In this document: in pieces, positions 27,876 through 37,295 of the stretch
How the letters are laid out: each line of letters starts with the position of its first letter
Numbering within the stretch: the first letter of the stretch is position 1
Assembly: GCA_035516965.1 (NCBI GenBank)
Contig: DATIZR010000037.1
Coordinates: 1 to 48,198, forward strand
Direction of reading: 5' to 3'
Length of the DNA: 48,198 bases
DNA from: Nitrospirota bacterium
GTDB lineage: Bacteria; Nitrospirota; UBA9217
Position numbers and translations under genes: made by a program
The notes under the pieces: model-generated
What the model was told of the DNA's origin: nothing
What the model saw: the letters and a program-made list of their open reading frames with translations, nothing else
The model's database searches: none

Positions 27876-28274
27876 ATGTTGAAGAAGGGTTCAGGTTCAC
27901 CGGAGCAGGCGGAGATCACCGCGTTCCTCGGAAAGGGAACGGAGTTCAAGGGCGTGCTCAGCTTCGAGGGCACCATCCGGGTCGACGGCAAGGTCGATGG
28001 AGAAGTAGTGTCCAAGGACACGCTGATCGCCGGCGACGGCGCGTTTCTCCAGGGCGAGATCTCGGTGGGAACAATCATTACGAGCGGGACGGTCGTCGGC
28101 AACATCACCGCTAGCCAGAAAGTGCATGTCATTGCCCCAGGCAACATCCAAGGCAACATCAAAACGCCAAAGCTCATCATCGAAGAAGGCGTGACCTTCG
28201 ACGGCAAGTGCGAGATGGCCGGTGAGAAGAAGGCCACTGACCAGAAGGTCGTGTCGCTGGTCGAACGGTCGTAA
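27876..28274 (+). CDS. bactofilin (polymer-forming cytoskeletal protein)
   Basis: The 132-residue protein is almost entirely the bactofilin beta-helix domain: EITAFLGKGTEFKGVLSFEG, IRVDGKVDGEVVSKDTLIAG, TSGTVVGNITASQKVHVIAP and GNIQGNIKTPKLIIEEGV are successive rungs. Short charged tails flank it. Bactofilins polymerise without nucleotide. In Myxococcus they scaffold ParABS components at the cell poles, so adjacency to parAB here suggests a comparable role. GAGGAGG lies seven bases before ATG 27876; the open frame upstream is non-coding. Confidence 0.95.
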   Translation: MLKKGSGSPEQAEITAFLGKGTEFKGVLSFEGTIRVDGKVDGEVVSKDTLIAGDGAFLQGEISVGTIITSGTVVGNITASQKVHVIAPGNIQGNIKTPKLIIEEGVTFDGKCEMAGEKKATDQKVVSLVERS

Positions 28275-28368
28275 AGCCTGATACTGTACGGACGCCTGCT
28301 TTCGATTCGAACAGGCGACCCATATTCCTTCGTGTCTTCGTGGCAAGCCCGAACAGAACGAGCTGATT

Positions 28369-31300
28369 ATGATCCTCTTTCATCGATACCGCACGCCGGC
28401 GCTCTCCGTCTACCAGACCGCCGGCCTGCTCACCTCGGCCCGACAGGCAGTGTCCCCGGCGATCCACGGCATCGCGACGGAGTACTGCTTCAACATCGCC
28501 TCGGACGGCCCGTTGGGCGCCGATGAAATGCTCCTGCTCCGCTGGCTCCTCGCAGAGACCTTCGAACCCCGGCAGTTCTCCGACAAATCGTTCCTCTCGG
28601 CCGATGCGTCACCCCTCAAGCCTCACGTCGTTTTAGAGGTCGGCCCCCGCATGAACTTTACCACGGCCTGGTCCACGAATGCGGTCTCGGTCTGCCACGC
28701 CTGCGGCCTGAGGAAGATCTCCCGCGTCGAACGGTCGCGCCGGTACCGGCTGGAGCTCGCGCCCCAGGCCGCCCTGTCGCGAGGCCAGGAAACAGAGTTT
28801 CTCTCCCTCGTGCATGACCGGATGACGGAGTGTCCCTATCCGGAACCGCTCAGGACCTTCGAGACCGGCGTCAAACCCGAACCCGTGCGGATCATTCCCT
28901 TGATGGAGGAGGGGAGGGCGGCGCTCGAAAAGATCAACCGCGAGATGGGCCTCGGGCTGGACGAATGGGACCTCGATTACTATACCGGCCTCTTCGTGAA
29001 GGACATCGGGCGCAATCCCACGAACGTCGAGTGCTTCGACCTCTCCCAGTCGAACAGCGAACACTCGCGCCACTGGTTCTTCCGCGGCAAGCTGATCGTG
29101 GACGGCAGGGAGGCTCCCGACACGCTGATGAAGGTGGTGAGGGCCACCTGGGAGGCGAACAGGAACAACAGCGTCATCGCCTTCAGCGACAACTCGAGCG
29201 CGATCACCGGGTACGACGTCACCACGCTCATCCCGGGCGTCGTCGGCAAGCCGTCCGCCTTCCAGGCGGCGCGCAGAAAATACCACATTATCTTCACGGC
29301 CGAGACGCACAACTTCCCCTCGGGCGTGGCCCCCTTCCCCGGAGCCGAAACCGGCACGGGCGGCCGCATCCGCGACGTACAGGCGACCGGCACGGGCGGC
29401 CTCGTCGTGGCAGGCACCGCGGCCTACTGCGTGGGCAACCTCAGGATCCCCGGGTACGACCTTCCCTGGGAAGACGCCTCATATACATATCCGAATAATC
29501 TTGCCTCTCCGCTCCGGATCGAGATCGAGGCCAGCAACGGTGCGTCCGATTACGGCAACAAGTTCGGCGAGCCGGTGATCCAGGGCTTTACCCGTTCCTT
29601 CGGCCTCAGGACGCCCGATGGCGAGCGCCGGGAGTGGATCAAGCCCATCATGTTCTCCGGCGGCATCGGGCAGATGGACGCCCGCCACACGGAAAAGACC
29701 GCGGCGAAGAGGGGCATGCTCGTGATCAAGGTGGGCGGACCGGCATACCGCATCGGTATGGGCGGCGGCGCCGCCTCGTCCATGATCCAGGGCGAGAACA
29801 TCGCCGAGCTCGACTTCAACGCCGTGCAGCGCGGCGACGCCGAGATGGAGCAGAAGCTGAACCGCGTGATCCGCGCCTGCGTGGAGCTGGGGGATCAGAA
29901 CCCGATCCAAAGCATTCACGACCAGGGCGCGGGAGGCAACTGCAACGTCGTGAAGGAGATCGTGCATCCCGCCGGCGCAAAGATAGAGATCCGGAAGATC
30001 CAGGTGGGGGACGCCACCCTCTCGGTCCTCGAGATCTGGGGCGCCGAGTACCAGGAGCAGAACGCACTCCTGCTCAAGCCGGAACAGGAGGCGCTTTTCC
30101 GCTCGCTCTGTGAGCGTGAAAAAGTGCCCGTCGCGGTCATCGGCACGATCACCGGCGACGGCTTCATCGTGCTGTATGACTCGCTGGACGGTTCAACGCC
30201 CGAGGAGCTCGAGCTCGCCAAGGTGCTCGGCGACATGCCTCAGAAGGTATTCACGCTCGACCGGAAGAAAACAACGCTCATGCCGCTCGACCTGCCAAAG
30301 GATCTGACCGTCCGGAAGGCTATCGACCGCGTGCTCCGCCTCCTCTCTGTCGGCTCCAAGCGCTTTCTCACGAACAAGGTCGACCGCTCGGTCACGGGGC
30401 TGATCGCACGCCAGCAGTGCGCCGGGCCGCTCCAGCTGACCGTATCCGACGTTGCCGTGATCGCCCAGTCCCACTTCGGCCTGACCGGCGCAGCCATCTC
30501 GATCGGTGAACAGCCGGTGAAGGAACTGATCGATCCGGCCGCCATGGCGCGCATGAGCGTGGGCGAAGCGCTGACGAACATCGTCTGGGCGCAGGTCTCC
30601 GGCCTCGGAGACATCCGCTGCTCGGGCAACTGGATGTGGGCCCCGAAGCTCCCGGGCGAAGGGTCCCGTCTGTATGACGCCGCCGTTGCCATGCGGGACG
30701 TGATGATCGAGTTCGGCATGGCAGTGGACGGAGGCAAGGACAGCCTTTCCATGGCCGCCAAGGTCGCCCGTCCCGACGGGACCAGCGAGACCGTGAAATC
30801 GCCCGGCACGCTCGTGATTTCCGCATACGTAACCTGCCCCGACATCACCAAGACGGTGACCCCGGACCTGAAGTCACCCGGCAGGAGCAAGCTTCTCTTC
30901 ATAGACCTCGGGAACGGGCAGAACCGTCTCGGCGGCTCGGCCCTGGCCCAGGTCTTCGGCCAGGTGGGGGACACATCGCCCGACCTCGACGATCCCGCTC
31001 TGCTGACCAGAACCTTCAATGCCGTCCAGAAGCTGGTTGATGAGCGGCTCATCCTCGCCGGCCATGACCGGTCCGACGGCGGACTTGCGACGACCCTGCT
31101 CGAGATGGCCTTCGCCGGGAACTGCGGCATCAGTGTCGATCTCGGCAATCAAAAAGACTCGATCGCCGCCCTCTTTGCCGAAGAGCTCGGCCTCGTCATG
31201 GAGTATTTACCATCCGATGAGTCGCGGATATTCGCGATCCTCGATGCCGCGGCAGCGCCGTACCGGGCGATCGGGACGACATCGGCCGACAAAACGATCA

Positions 31301-32310
31301 CGGTGATTGCAAGCGGTTCGCCAATCCTCTCCGAGGACATGCGCACACTCCGCGATGTCTGGGAGGAGACGAGCCACCAGCTCGACTTGATGCAGAGAAA
31401 CCCCGACAGCATCCGCGAAGAGCGGAAGAACATATACGACCGCAAGGGTCCGTCCTTTGTGATCCCCTTCACCCCCTTTCCCACGGCCGACGACCTCCTG
31501 TGCAGCATCACCAAACCGAAGGTCGCGGTCATCCGCGAAGAGGGGAGCAACGGCGACCGCGAGATGGTCTCGGCCTTTTCCATGGCCGGCTTCGAGCCCT
31601 GGGACGTGACCGTGACCGACCTGCTCGCAGGCCGCGTTACGCTAGACCAGTTCCGCGGGGTCGTTTTCGTCGGCGGGTTCAGCTATGCCGATGTGATCGA
31701 CTCGGCAAAGGGTTGGGCGGCCTCGATCCGGTTCAACAAGACGGTCTGGGACCAGTTCGAGCGGTTCTACCACCGTCCCGACACCTTCAGCCTCGGCGTG
31801 TGCAACGGGTGCCAGCTCATGGCTTTGCTCGGATGGGTGCCGTGGAGAGGGATTGCAGACGAGCTCCAGCCCCGGTTCATCCACAACCGGTCAGGCAGGT
31901 TCGAATCGCGGTTCTCGACCGTGAAGATCCTGAAGGGCCCTTCGATCATGCTGAGGGGTATGGAGAACTCCGTGCTCGGCATCTGGGTGGCCCACGGAGA
32001 GGGACATGCCTTTTTCCCTGACCAGAAGATGCTCAGGGACTTCGACGCCCGTCTCGCGCCGGTACGCTACGTCGATGACAATTCGAACATAACCGAGGAA
32101 TACCCCTTCAACCCGAACGGCTCGCCCGCGGGCATCGCGGGCCTCTGCTCGCCCGACGGCCGCCATCTGGCCATGATGCCTCATCCCGAGCGCTCGGTGC
32201 TGACCTGGCAATGGGGCTGGATGCCGGAGCACCTTAAGAAGGCCCTTACCGCTTCACCCTGGCTCCGGATGTTCCAGAACGCGCGGGAGTGGTGCGAGAC
32301 AAACAGGTAA
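28369..32310 (+). CDS. purL: phosphoribosylformylglycinamidine synthase, single-chain
   Basis: At 1313 residues this is the large, single-polypeptide FGAM synthase, which uses glutamine and ATP in the fourth step of purine synthesis. The N-terminal PurS-like region and helical linker are followed by two AIR-synthase-like halves. Motifs include HSRHWFFRGKLIVDG, FTAETHNFPSGVAPFPGAET, GTGGRIRDVQATG and HDQGAGGNCNVVKEIVHP. The second half holds ISIGEQPVKELIDPAAMAR and GHDRSDGGLATTLLEMAFAG. The C-terminal glutaminase (about 1045-1313) has its nucleophile in LGVCNGCQLMALLGW and catalytic MMPHPERS. It replaces the separate PurS, PurQ and small PurL found in many bacteria. No ribosome site is obvious. 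Confidence 0.97.
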   Translation: MILFHRYRTPALSVYQTAGLLTSARQAVSPAIHGIATEYCFNIASDGPLGADEMLLLRWLLAETFEPRQFSDKSFLSADASPLKPHVVLEVGPRMNFTTAWSTNAVSVCHACGLRKISRVERSRRYRLELAPQAALSRGQETEFLSLVHDRMTECPYPEPLRTFETGVKPEPVRIIPLMEEGRAALEKINREMGLGLDEWDLDYYTGLFVKDIGRNPTNVECFDLSQSNSEHSRHWFFRGKLIVDGREAPDTLMKVVRATWEANRNNSVIAFSDNSSAITGYDVTTLIPGVVGKPSAFQAARRKYHIIFTAETHNFPSGVAPFPGAETGTGGRIRDVQATGTGGLVVAGTAAYCVGNLRIPGYDLPWEDASYTYPNNLASPLRIEIEASNGASDYGNKFGEPVIQGFTRSFGLRTPDGERREWIKPIMFSGGIGQMDARHTEKTAAKRGMLVIKVGGPAYRIGMGGGAASSMIQGENIAELDFNAVQRGDAEMEQKLNRVIRACVELGDQNPIQSIHDQGAGGNCNVVKEIVHPAGAKIEIRKIQVGDATLSVLEIWGAEYQEQNALLLKPEQEALFRSLCEREKVPVAVIGTITGDGFIVLYDSLDGSTPEELELAKVLGDMPQKVFTLDRKKTTLMPLDLPKDLTVRKAIDRVLRLLSVGSKRFLTNKVDRSVTGLIARQQCAGPLQLTVSDVAVIAQSHFGLTGAAISIGEQPVKELIDPAAMARMSVGEALTNIVWAQVSGLGDIRCSGNWMWAPKLPGEGSRLYDAAVAMRDVMIEFGMAVDGGKDSLSMAAKVARPDGTSETVKSPGTLVISAYVTCPDITKTVTPDLKSPGRSKLLFIDLGNGQNRLGGSALAQVFGQVGDTSPDLDDPALLTRTFNAVQKLVDERLILAGHDRSDGGLATTLLEMAFAGNCGISVDLGNQKDSIAALFAEELGLVMEYLPSDESRIFAILDAAAAPYRAIGTTSADKTITVIASGSPILSEDMRTLRDVWEETSHQLDLMQRNPDSIREERKNIYDRKGPSFVIPFTPFPTADDLLCSITKPKVAVIREEGSNGDREMVSAFSMAGFEPWDVTVTDLLAGRVTLDQFRGVVFVGGFSYADVIDSAKGWAASIRFNKTVWDQFERFYHRPDTFSLGVCNGCQLMALLGWVPWRGIADELQPRFIHNRSGRFESRFSTVKILKGPSIMLRGMENSVLGIWVAHGEGHAFFPDQKMLRDFDARLAPVRYVDDNSNITEEYPFNPNGSPAGIAGLCSPDGRHLAMMPHPERSVLTWQWGWMPEHLKKALTASPWLRMFQNAREWCETNR

Positions 32311-32577
32311 AAACAGCAGCGCGGCAGACCCCGTCACGAGCTCAGTCGAGCAATGAACGCGGATGATCGCAGACAAGAGTCCCCAACCCGGAGAAGCCGG
32401 AACGAAAACCTTTTTCCGGCCTAGAATCAAGCTTTGTTTGCGGGTATGACTTGCCGATACGTTATTCGCACATGAAAACCCCATCTGCCGCTATCCTCCC
32501 TCCCGATAATTACCTTGTAAAACCATCACCTATTTGATACCCTGTTCGTCGTGGAAAACACCGCGAGCGAGGTGACC

Positions 32578-33792
32578 ATGCGAACCAGCCCGATTGACAC
32601 CGGTAAAAAGAGCACCGGGCCGCTTCCGGACGAAGAAGCGCGAAGGAAACTGCTGGTCGGGACCGGGGCAATGCTGGCCCTGTTCCTCACGCTCCTGTAC
32701 ACGGCCTTCTATTCATCCCAGCGATGGTGGAGCCCCTTGCTGTTCAACATCCCCGTGTGCGTCGCGCTGGCTGCTGTTGTCATTCTTATCAGCAGAAAGA
32801 CCACGAACGCTTCGATCGTGCTGTTCTTTTTCATCCTCATTGCGCAGCTCTTTCTCGTCACGAACCTCTTCCTGGGCAAGGAATCGGGCATTCACTATTA
32901 CCTGTTCTGCATCATGCCTTTTCTCATCATAGCCTTCCCCCGGAAAGAAGACCTTGCCTTCATCATCCCCATAGGCACGGCGGACCTGCTCGCGTTCGTT
33001 TTCACGGAATACGCACCTTTTAATTCTCCCTTTGCCGTGAAGCCGTCCTGGGAAACGCTCACGTTCATTCACATGGCATCCACAACGGGAACGCTGCTGC
33101 TGATATCCGCGCTCGTGCTGATCCTCTACTGGGACATACGCAGGGCGAAGAACGCACTCGAGCGCGAACACAGCCGCTCCGAATCGCTTCTTCTGAATAT
33201 CCTTCCGGCGCCGATCGCGCTCCGCCTGAAGGCCTCACCGGATGCGATCGCCGAGACGTACCGGGAAGCCTCGGTGCTCTTTGCCGATATAGCCGGATTC
33301 ACCGCTCTTGCGGCCAGGTTCCGGCCGAACGAACTCGTCGCTATCCTGAACAGGTATTTTTCATGCTACGATGAGCTCGCGGAGAAATATTGCGTGGAAA
33401 AGATCAAGACCATCGGCGACGCTTACATGGCGGCCGCTGGGATCCCGCAGGTTCGGGACGATCACGCAGCGGCGCTCATCCGCATGGCGTCCGAGATGCT
33501 TGAGATGACCGGCAGGATAAGCCGGGAATGCGGGCTCGAGCTCGCGATACGGATCGGGATAAACTCGGGAGAGGTCACTGCCGGAGTGATCGGTAAAAAG
33601 AAGTTCATCTACGACCTCTGGGGGGACACGGTCAATATCGCCTCGAGGATGGAGTCCCACGGGCTGCCCGGAAGGATCCAGGTCTCTCAGCGGACCTATC
33701 AACTGCTCAAGGACGAATTCTCCTTCGAACACCGGGGCAGGATTGAAATAAAGGGGAGGGGTGAACTGGATACATATCTGCTGATAAAATGA
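32578..33792 (+). CDS. membrane-bound class III adenylate cyclase
   Basis: The 404-residue protein has an N-terminal membrane module of about five to six helices (residues ~30-195) and a short coiled linker (REHSRSESLLLNILPAPIALRL). A class III cyclase domain follows. Metal-binding aspartates lie in VLFADIAGFTAL and KTIGDAYMAAAG. The base-specifying positions are Lys in VEKIKTIGD and Asp in IYDLWGDTVNIASR, the pair expected for ATP rather than GTP, so it should make cAMP. The transition-state Asn and Arg are in VNIASRME. GAGGTGA three bases upstream selects ATG 32578 over GTG 32551. No cAMP receptor gene is nearby. Confidence 0.9.
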   Translation: MRTSPIDTGKKSTGPLPDEEARRKLLVGTGAMLALFLTLLYTAFYSSQRWWSPLLFNIPVCVALAAVVILISRKTTNASIVLFFFILIAQLFLVTNLFLGKESGIHYYLFCIMPFLIIAFPRKEDLAFIIPIGTADLLAFVFTEYAPFNSPFAVKPSWETLTFIHMASTTGTLLLISALVLILYWDIRRAKNALEREHSRSESLLLNILPAPIALRLKASPDAIAETYREASVLFADIAGFTALAARFRPNELVAILNRYFSCYDELAEKYCVEKIKTIGDAYMAAAGIPQVRDDHAAALIRMASEMLEMTGRISRECGLELAIRIGINSGEVTAGVIGKKKFIYDLWGDTVNIASRMESHGLPGRIQVSQRTYQLLKDEFSFEHRGRIEIKGRGELDTYLLIK

Positions 33793-33910
33793 CGCCGATA
33801 GCATGGTTGCCGGGTTTCACTTCGTTCTCCCTGACTGACAATCTCGCGTGACCAATCTCTTTCTACCCTGCCAAAGCAGGCGCGTCAGCCGCAGCTTCCC
33901 TCCTTTTATA

Positions 33911-33939
33911 TTGACATCCCAAAACATTCTGTATATATT
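33911..33939 (+). promoter_or_regulatory. sigma70-type promoter of the J-domain gene (predicted leaderless)
   Basis: A perfect TTGACA (33911-33916), a 17-base spacer and TATATT (33934-33939) end only eight bases before the ATG at 33948. The expected start site is 33946-33947, so the transcript would be essentially leaderless; no Shine-Dalgarno sequence is present. Confidence 0.7.
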
Positions 33940-33947
33940 TCGTTTCA

Positions 33948-34757
33948 ATGAACGTGATCACCGAGACCGAGGTCGTCCAGGCCTGCCAGACGCTCTTCGG
34001 AGACCATGTCAATATCAGCAGGGACTTCCTGTCCTACCTCCAGCCCAGCGGGGTCAAGTCAGCCTACCGCAAAAAGGTCAAGGAAAACCACCCTGATTTT
34101 TTTACCTCCGATCCGCTCCCCATCCAGCAAAAACAGACCGCGCTGTTCCGCGACATTCTCCAGGCCTACGATGTCCTGACCCTGTTCTTCCAGCAGCGGG
34201 AAAAAGACGCGTACAAGCCTGCTCCTGCCGCAGCGCGGCAGCATCAGCCGCGACCCCGGAAACAGGATGCCGCACACAGCACTGCAGCATCCGACGCGCC
34301 TCCGCGCGCCAAGGGCGACGACGCTCGTTACCGGGGAAGCATGCCCCACTGCACGCTGCAGACCGGCCAATACCTCTATTACCGGGGAAAGATAACCTTC
34401 GAAACTCTGATCAATGCGCTGATCTGGCAGCGGAAGCAGCGGCCTTCCTTCGGCGATATTGCCGTCCGGTGGGGTCTTCTCGACTCGGACGGCTTGAACA
34501 GGATCTTCAGCCAATGCGGGAAACCGCGGCTCTTCGGCGAAAAGGCGGTCGAACTCGGCCTGCTCACGGTGTTCCAGGTGAACACGATCCTCCTGTATCA
34601 GCGCTCGCAGCAGAAACTGCTGGGCGGCTATTTCGTCCAGAAGAATCTCCTTGCGAAGGACGAGCTCGAGCGCCTTGTCCGCGAACTCAAACAGCACAAC
34701 TCAGCAATGCGTTCGGCTGCTCTGAAGCGAAGACAACACGAAGAAGCATACGCCTGA
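33948..34757 (+). CDS. J-domain protein with C-terminal MshEN-like repeats
   Basis: The 269-residue protein starts with a J-like domain; the DnaK-stimulating HPD lies at residues 48-50 (KSAYRKKVKENHPDFF), followed by a helix (ALFRDILQAYDVLTLFF). A basic, Pro/Ala-rich linker runs from about 88 to 130. The C-terminal half has three related segments at about 168-189, 196-218 and 225-248. Each has a Gly followed by G/N-L-L and a leucine pattern, for example FGEKAVELGLLTVFQVNTIL. This resembles the MshEN c-di-GMP-binding motif found in GspE/PilB-type ATPases, but the motif is degenerate. It may link a nucleotide signal to DnaK-dependent remodelling; this is an inference. Confidence 0.75.
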   Translation: MNVITETEVVQACQTLFGDHVNISRDFLSYLQPSGVKSAYRKKVKENHPDFFTSDPLPIQQKQTALFRDILQAYDVLTLFFQQREKDAYKPAPAAARQHQPRPRKQDAAHSTAASDAPPRAKGDDARYRGSMPHCTLQTGQYLYYRGKITFETLINALIWQRKQRPSFGDIAVRWGLLDSDGLNRIFSQCGKPRLFGEKAVELGLLTVFQVNTILLYQRSQQKLLGGYFVQKNLLAKDELERLVRELKQHNSAMRSAALKRRQHEEAYA

Positions 34758-34873
34758 TCCTGCTGCCCCGGCCTCTCCCTCTCCTTCCCGCCTTTCTTCG
34801 CCCCACACGGAACAACCTTCTCCTGATATACTAATACAAGCTATTTCAAAAACTCAGTGGAGGAGGGACGATC

Positions 34874-35275
34874 ATGGCAATGGCGAAAAAGATCAAACAA
34901 CTTTTTTTCATGGTTCCTGACAAGGCCGGACAGCTCGCAGCAATCACTGCCGCGCTGGGAAAGGCAAAGGTGAATATCACTAATATCTGCGCTTACGGCA
35001 TGCAGGGAGAGGCGACCTTCATGCTGACAGCGGACAGCCACGCCAGGGCGAAAAAAGCCCTTGCTCCCCTTGGCGCAGAGATCAAGGAGTATGAAATCAT
35101 TGAGGCGGAGATCTCAAACAAGCCCGGGGAGTTGCAGAAAGTAGCTAAAAAACTGGGCGACGCGGACATCAGCATCATGTATATCTATGGAACAACGTCT
35201 AAGAGCAGAACGGCTAACGTCGTCTTCACCACCACGGACGATGCTAAGGCAATCAAGCTTATCAACAAAAAGTAG
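34874..35275 (+). CDS. tandem ACT-domain protein
   Basis: A 133-residue protein made of two ACT modules: KIKQLFFMVPDKAGQLAAITAALG to about residue 65, and EIIEAEISNKPGELQKVAKKLG to the end, each starting with the usual strand then DKAGQL or NKPGEL turn. ACT domains bind amino acids or similar small ligands at their interfaces. No enzymatic domain is attached, so it is a free-standing regulator of unknown ligand. A GGAGGAGGG ribosome site precedes the ATG at 34874. Confidence 0.9.
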   Translation: MAMAKKIKQLFFMVPDKAGQLAAITAALGKAKVNITNICAYGMQGEATFMLTADSHARAKKALAPLGAEIKEYEIIEAEISNKPGELQKVAKKLGDADISIMYIYGTTSKSRTANVVFTTTDDAKAIKLINKK

Positions 35276-35355
35276 AACGCTCATACTTTTGAATGGGCTG
35301 TGAAACACCTCTTGCCCTAAGGATGCATTAAACACCGGGGAAGGGGGGTCACGGT

Positions 35356-36498
35356 ATGATTATCAAACAAAGTGATCATTACGGGCTTCTCCGATACGGC
35401 CGTTATGCCCTTCTCCTCTTGCTTCTCCTTCAGGTTTCCTGCTTTTACAACGACGATGATAATGAGTGCATCCTGCTTCCGTTTTTGCCATTGACGGCCG
35501 GCGTGCCCTTTACTGATGTAGTTTACTTCGGCGGTTTTAATACCTATGGTGTTTCCGTCATCCCCGGGTCGCTCTACAAGATCAGCATCACCGGCCTGAC
35601 CGATGACTCCGACCTTGTCTTTTTCGGGACCGACGGGACCTTCACCTTTCAAGCACGATGCCCGGTCGATAATACGGCGTTCATCGGCCTGTCATCAGAG
35701 GACTGTGTGATAGCGGCCCCCGGGAACACGCTCTATTTCGCCGTTGACGGGTCCTTCCTTTTCACTTCGGCCGGCCTCTACACCATCGACGTGGAGCCGT
35801 TGACCATAACGGACCTCACGGTTTCCCTGCCTGCTTCTGATACAGCAGCGGTGAGAGGCGCGGGCGTGTACTCGCTTCCGGTCACCACAGGCACTGTCTA
35901 CACGGTCGGCATGACCGCGCTCACCAATGACGCGGATATGTATGTCTTCAACGACGCCTTGTTAACCTCGAAAGCGATCTGCGCTATCAACAACACGCAA
36001 TTCACGGGAACCACACCGGAGGACTGTACGCTGACCGCGTCCGGCTCGACGCTGAATTTCATCATTGACGGGATATTCAGCACGTCACCGAGCGTTTCTT
36101 ATACCGCCCTCGGAACGCCGGCCCCGGCCATTCCCGTTCCGGTCAATGAGGGCACGCCGGCCGCGCCCGTGGCCCTGGCCATAGACGCTCAGGTGATCGG
36201 ACAGGTTGCTTCAGGCCCGACAGGATCAAGCTATTATGTCGTTCATGGTCTTACCCCAAACTCGCGGTATACGGTAAGTATCAACGGACTGACAAACAAC
36301 GCCGATCTCTCGGTCTATGACAACGATGCGACATTCACGACTTTGGCGGTATGCTCGATCGACAATACTTCCTTTGCCGGCACAACACCGGAAGACTGCA
36401 CCCTGACCGCTGCAGGGGCCTCGCTGTACTTCAAGGTCACTTCAAACACCACTAGTGGCGGTCTTTCTTTTATCAGTCTCGTGGAATCAGGGCCGTAG
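35356..36498 (+). CDS. lipoprotein with three PPC-like Cys-pair repeats
   Basis: A 380-residue exported protein with a lipoprotein-type signal (LLLLLLLQVSC) and an acidic linker. It then has three tandem repeats of roughly 110-120 residues. Each contains a strand pair (YKISITGLTDDSDLVFFGTD or equivalent) and two cysteines about 15 apart: ARCPVDNTAFIGLSSEDC, AICAINNTQFTGTTPEDC and AVCSIDNTSFAGTTPEDC. The overall pattern resembles bacterial pre-peptidase C-terminal (PPC) beta-sandwich domains, but no protease or other catalytic domain is attached. The cysteine pairs would form one disulfide per repeat outside the cytoplasm. It is probably a surface or binding protein; function unknown. Confidence 0.7.
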   Translation: MIIKQSDHYGLLRYGRYALLLLLLLQVSCFYNDDDNECILLPFLPLTAGVPFTDVVYFGGFNTYGVSVIPGSLYKISITGLTDDSDLVFFGTDGTFTFQARCPVDNTAFIGLSSEDCVIAAPGNTLYFAVDGSFLFTSAGLYTIDVEPLTITDLTVSLPASDTAAVRGAGVYSLPVTTGTVYTVGMTALTNDADMYVFNDALLTSKAICAINNTQFTGTTPEDCTLTASGSTLNFIIDGIFSTSPSVSYTALGTPAPAIPVPVNEGTPAAPVALAIDAQVIGQVASGPTGSSYYVVHGLTPNSRYTVSINGLTNNADLSVYDNDATFTTLAVCSIDNTSFAGTTPEDCTLTAAGASLYFKVTSNTTSGGLSFISLVESGP

Positions 36499-36518
36499 CA
36501 TGGAAGACACGAAAAAGA

Positions 36519-36541
36519 GCGCTCTCAGATCACGAGAGCGC
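36519..36541 (-). terminator. rlpA terminator, possibly bidirectional
   Basis: GCGCTCTC (36519-36526) and GAGAGCGC (36534-36541) form a perfect 8-bp stem with a 7-base loop. Read on the minus strand it is followed by TCTTTTTC, a proper intrinsic terminator for rlpA. On the plus strand the following tract is weak, so it may only partly stop the lipoprotein transcript. Confidence 0.8.
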
Positions 36542-36572
36542 CCTTGCTCTTGCCGCACGATTCACGCCGATA

Positions 36573-37295
36573 TCAATCGAGAGATACCACAAAGCTCCCC
36601 GCATACCCGTGTTCCGTGAAGTTCTTTTCCGCTGCCTCCGCGGCCTTCAGCGACGGGTACTTGCCCGCATAGACGCGATAGAACAGCTCGCCATACACGT
36701 TCGTCAGGTGAACATCGGTAAATCCGGAGCGGTTCTTCATATCATCAGCCAGCCTGCGTGCATTCGTGAACTCCTTGAACGAGCCGATCTGGACCGTGTA
36801 ATTTCCCGTATCATAGCTTGGCGCTTCCCGGTAGCCCGTCTTGCCTTCCAGCCGGTAGCCGAGCGCCTCGATCCGCACCGGTGCGGTACCCGCGATGTCA
36901 ATGCCCAGCGTTTTTGCCGCGGCATAGGACAGGTCGATGATCCTGCCCTTGACGAACGGGCCCCGGTCGTTCACGCGCACCACGGCTTCCTTCCCGGTGT
37001 CCTGGTTCCGCACCTTCACGTACACCCCGAGCGGAAGCGTCTTGTGCGCCGCTGTCATGGCGTGCATGTCGTATTTTTCGCCGCTGCTCGTGTTCTTGCC
37101 GTGAAAATCGGCGCCGTACCAGCTCGCCACGCCCGTCTGAACGAACCCCTCGTGGGTCTGCAGCGGCTCATACCGCTGGCCGTACACGGTATAGGGCCTT
37201 TGCGACGCTTTCGACGGAGCAACAGCAGGCTTTTTCGGCGCGCAGGCTTGAATGAGCAGCAGGCAGAGGACCAGCAGAAATAGTCGTTTCACCAT
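36573..37295 (-). CDS. rlpA: RlpA-family septal lytic transglycosylase with SPOR domain
   Basis: A 240-residue lipoprotein (signal LFLLVLCLLLIQAC). The double-psi beta-barrel lytic transglycosylase domain spans about 55-145: VASWYGADFHGKNTSSGEKYD, AAHKTLPLGVYVKVRN and VRVNDRGPFVKGRIIDLSYAAA, with the His and Asp expected for catalysis. A C-terminal SPOR domain (YTVQIGSFKEFTNARRLADDM to the end) binds denuded glycan at division sites. It likely trims peptidoglycan during cell separation. ATG 37295 is preferred to the preceding TTG. Followed by a strong terminator. Confidence 0.95.
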   Translation of the reverse strand: MVKRLFLLVLCLLLIQACAPKKPAVAPSKASQRPYTVYGQRYEPLQTHEGFVQTGVASWYGADFHGKNTSSGEKYDMHAMTAAHKTLPLGVYVKVRNQDTGKEAVVRVNDRGPFVKGRIIDLSYAAAKTLGIDIAGTAPVRIEALGYRLEGKTGYREAPSYDTGNYTVQIGSFKEFTNARRLADDMKNRSGFTDVHLTNVYGELFYRVYAGKYPSLKAAEAAEKNFTEHGYAGSFVVSLD

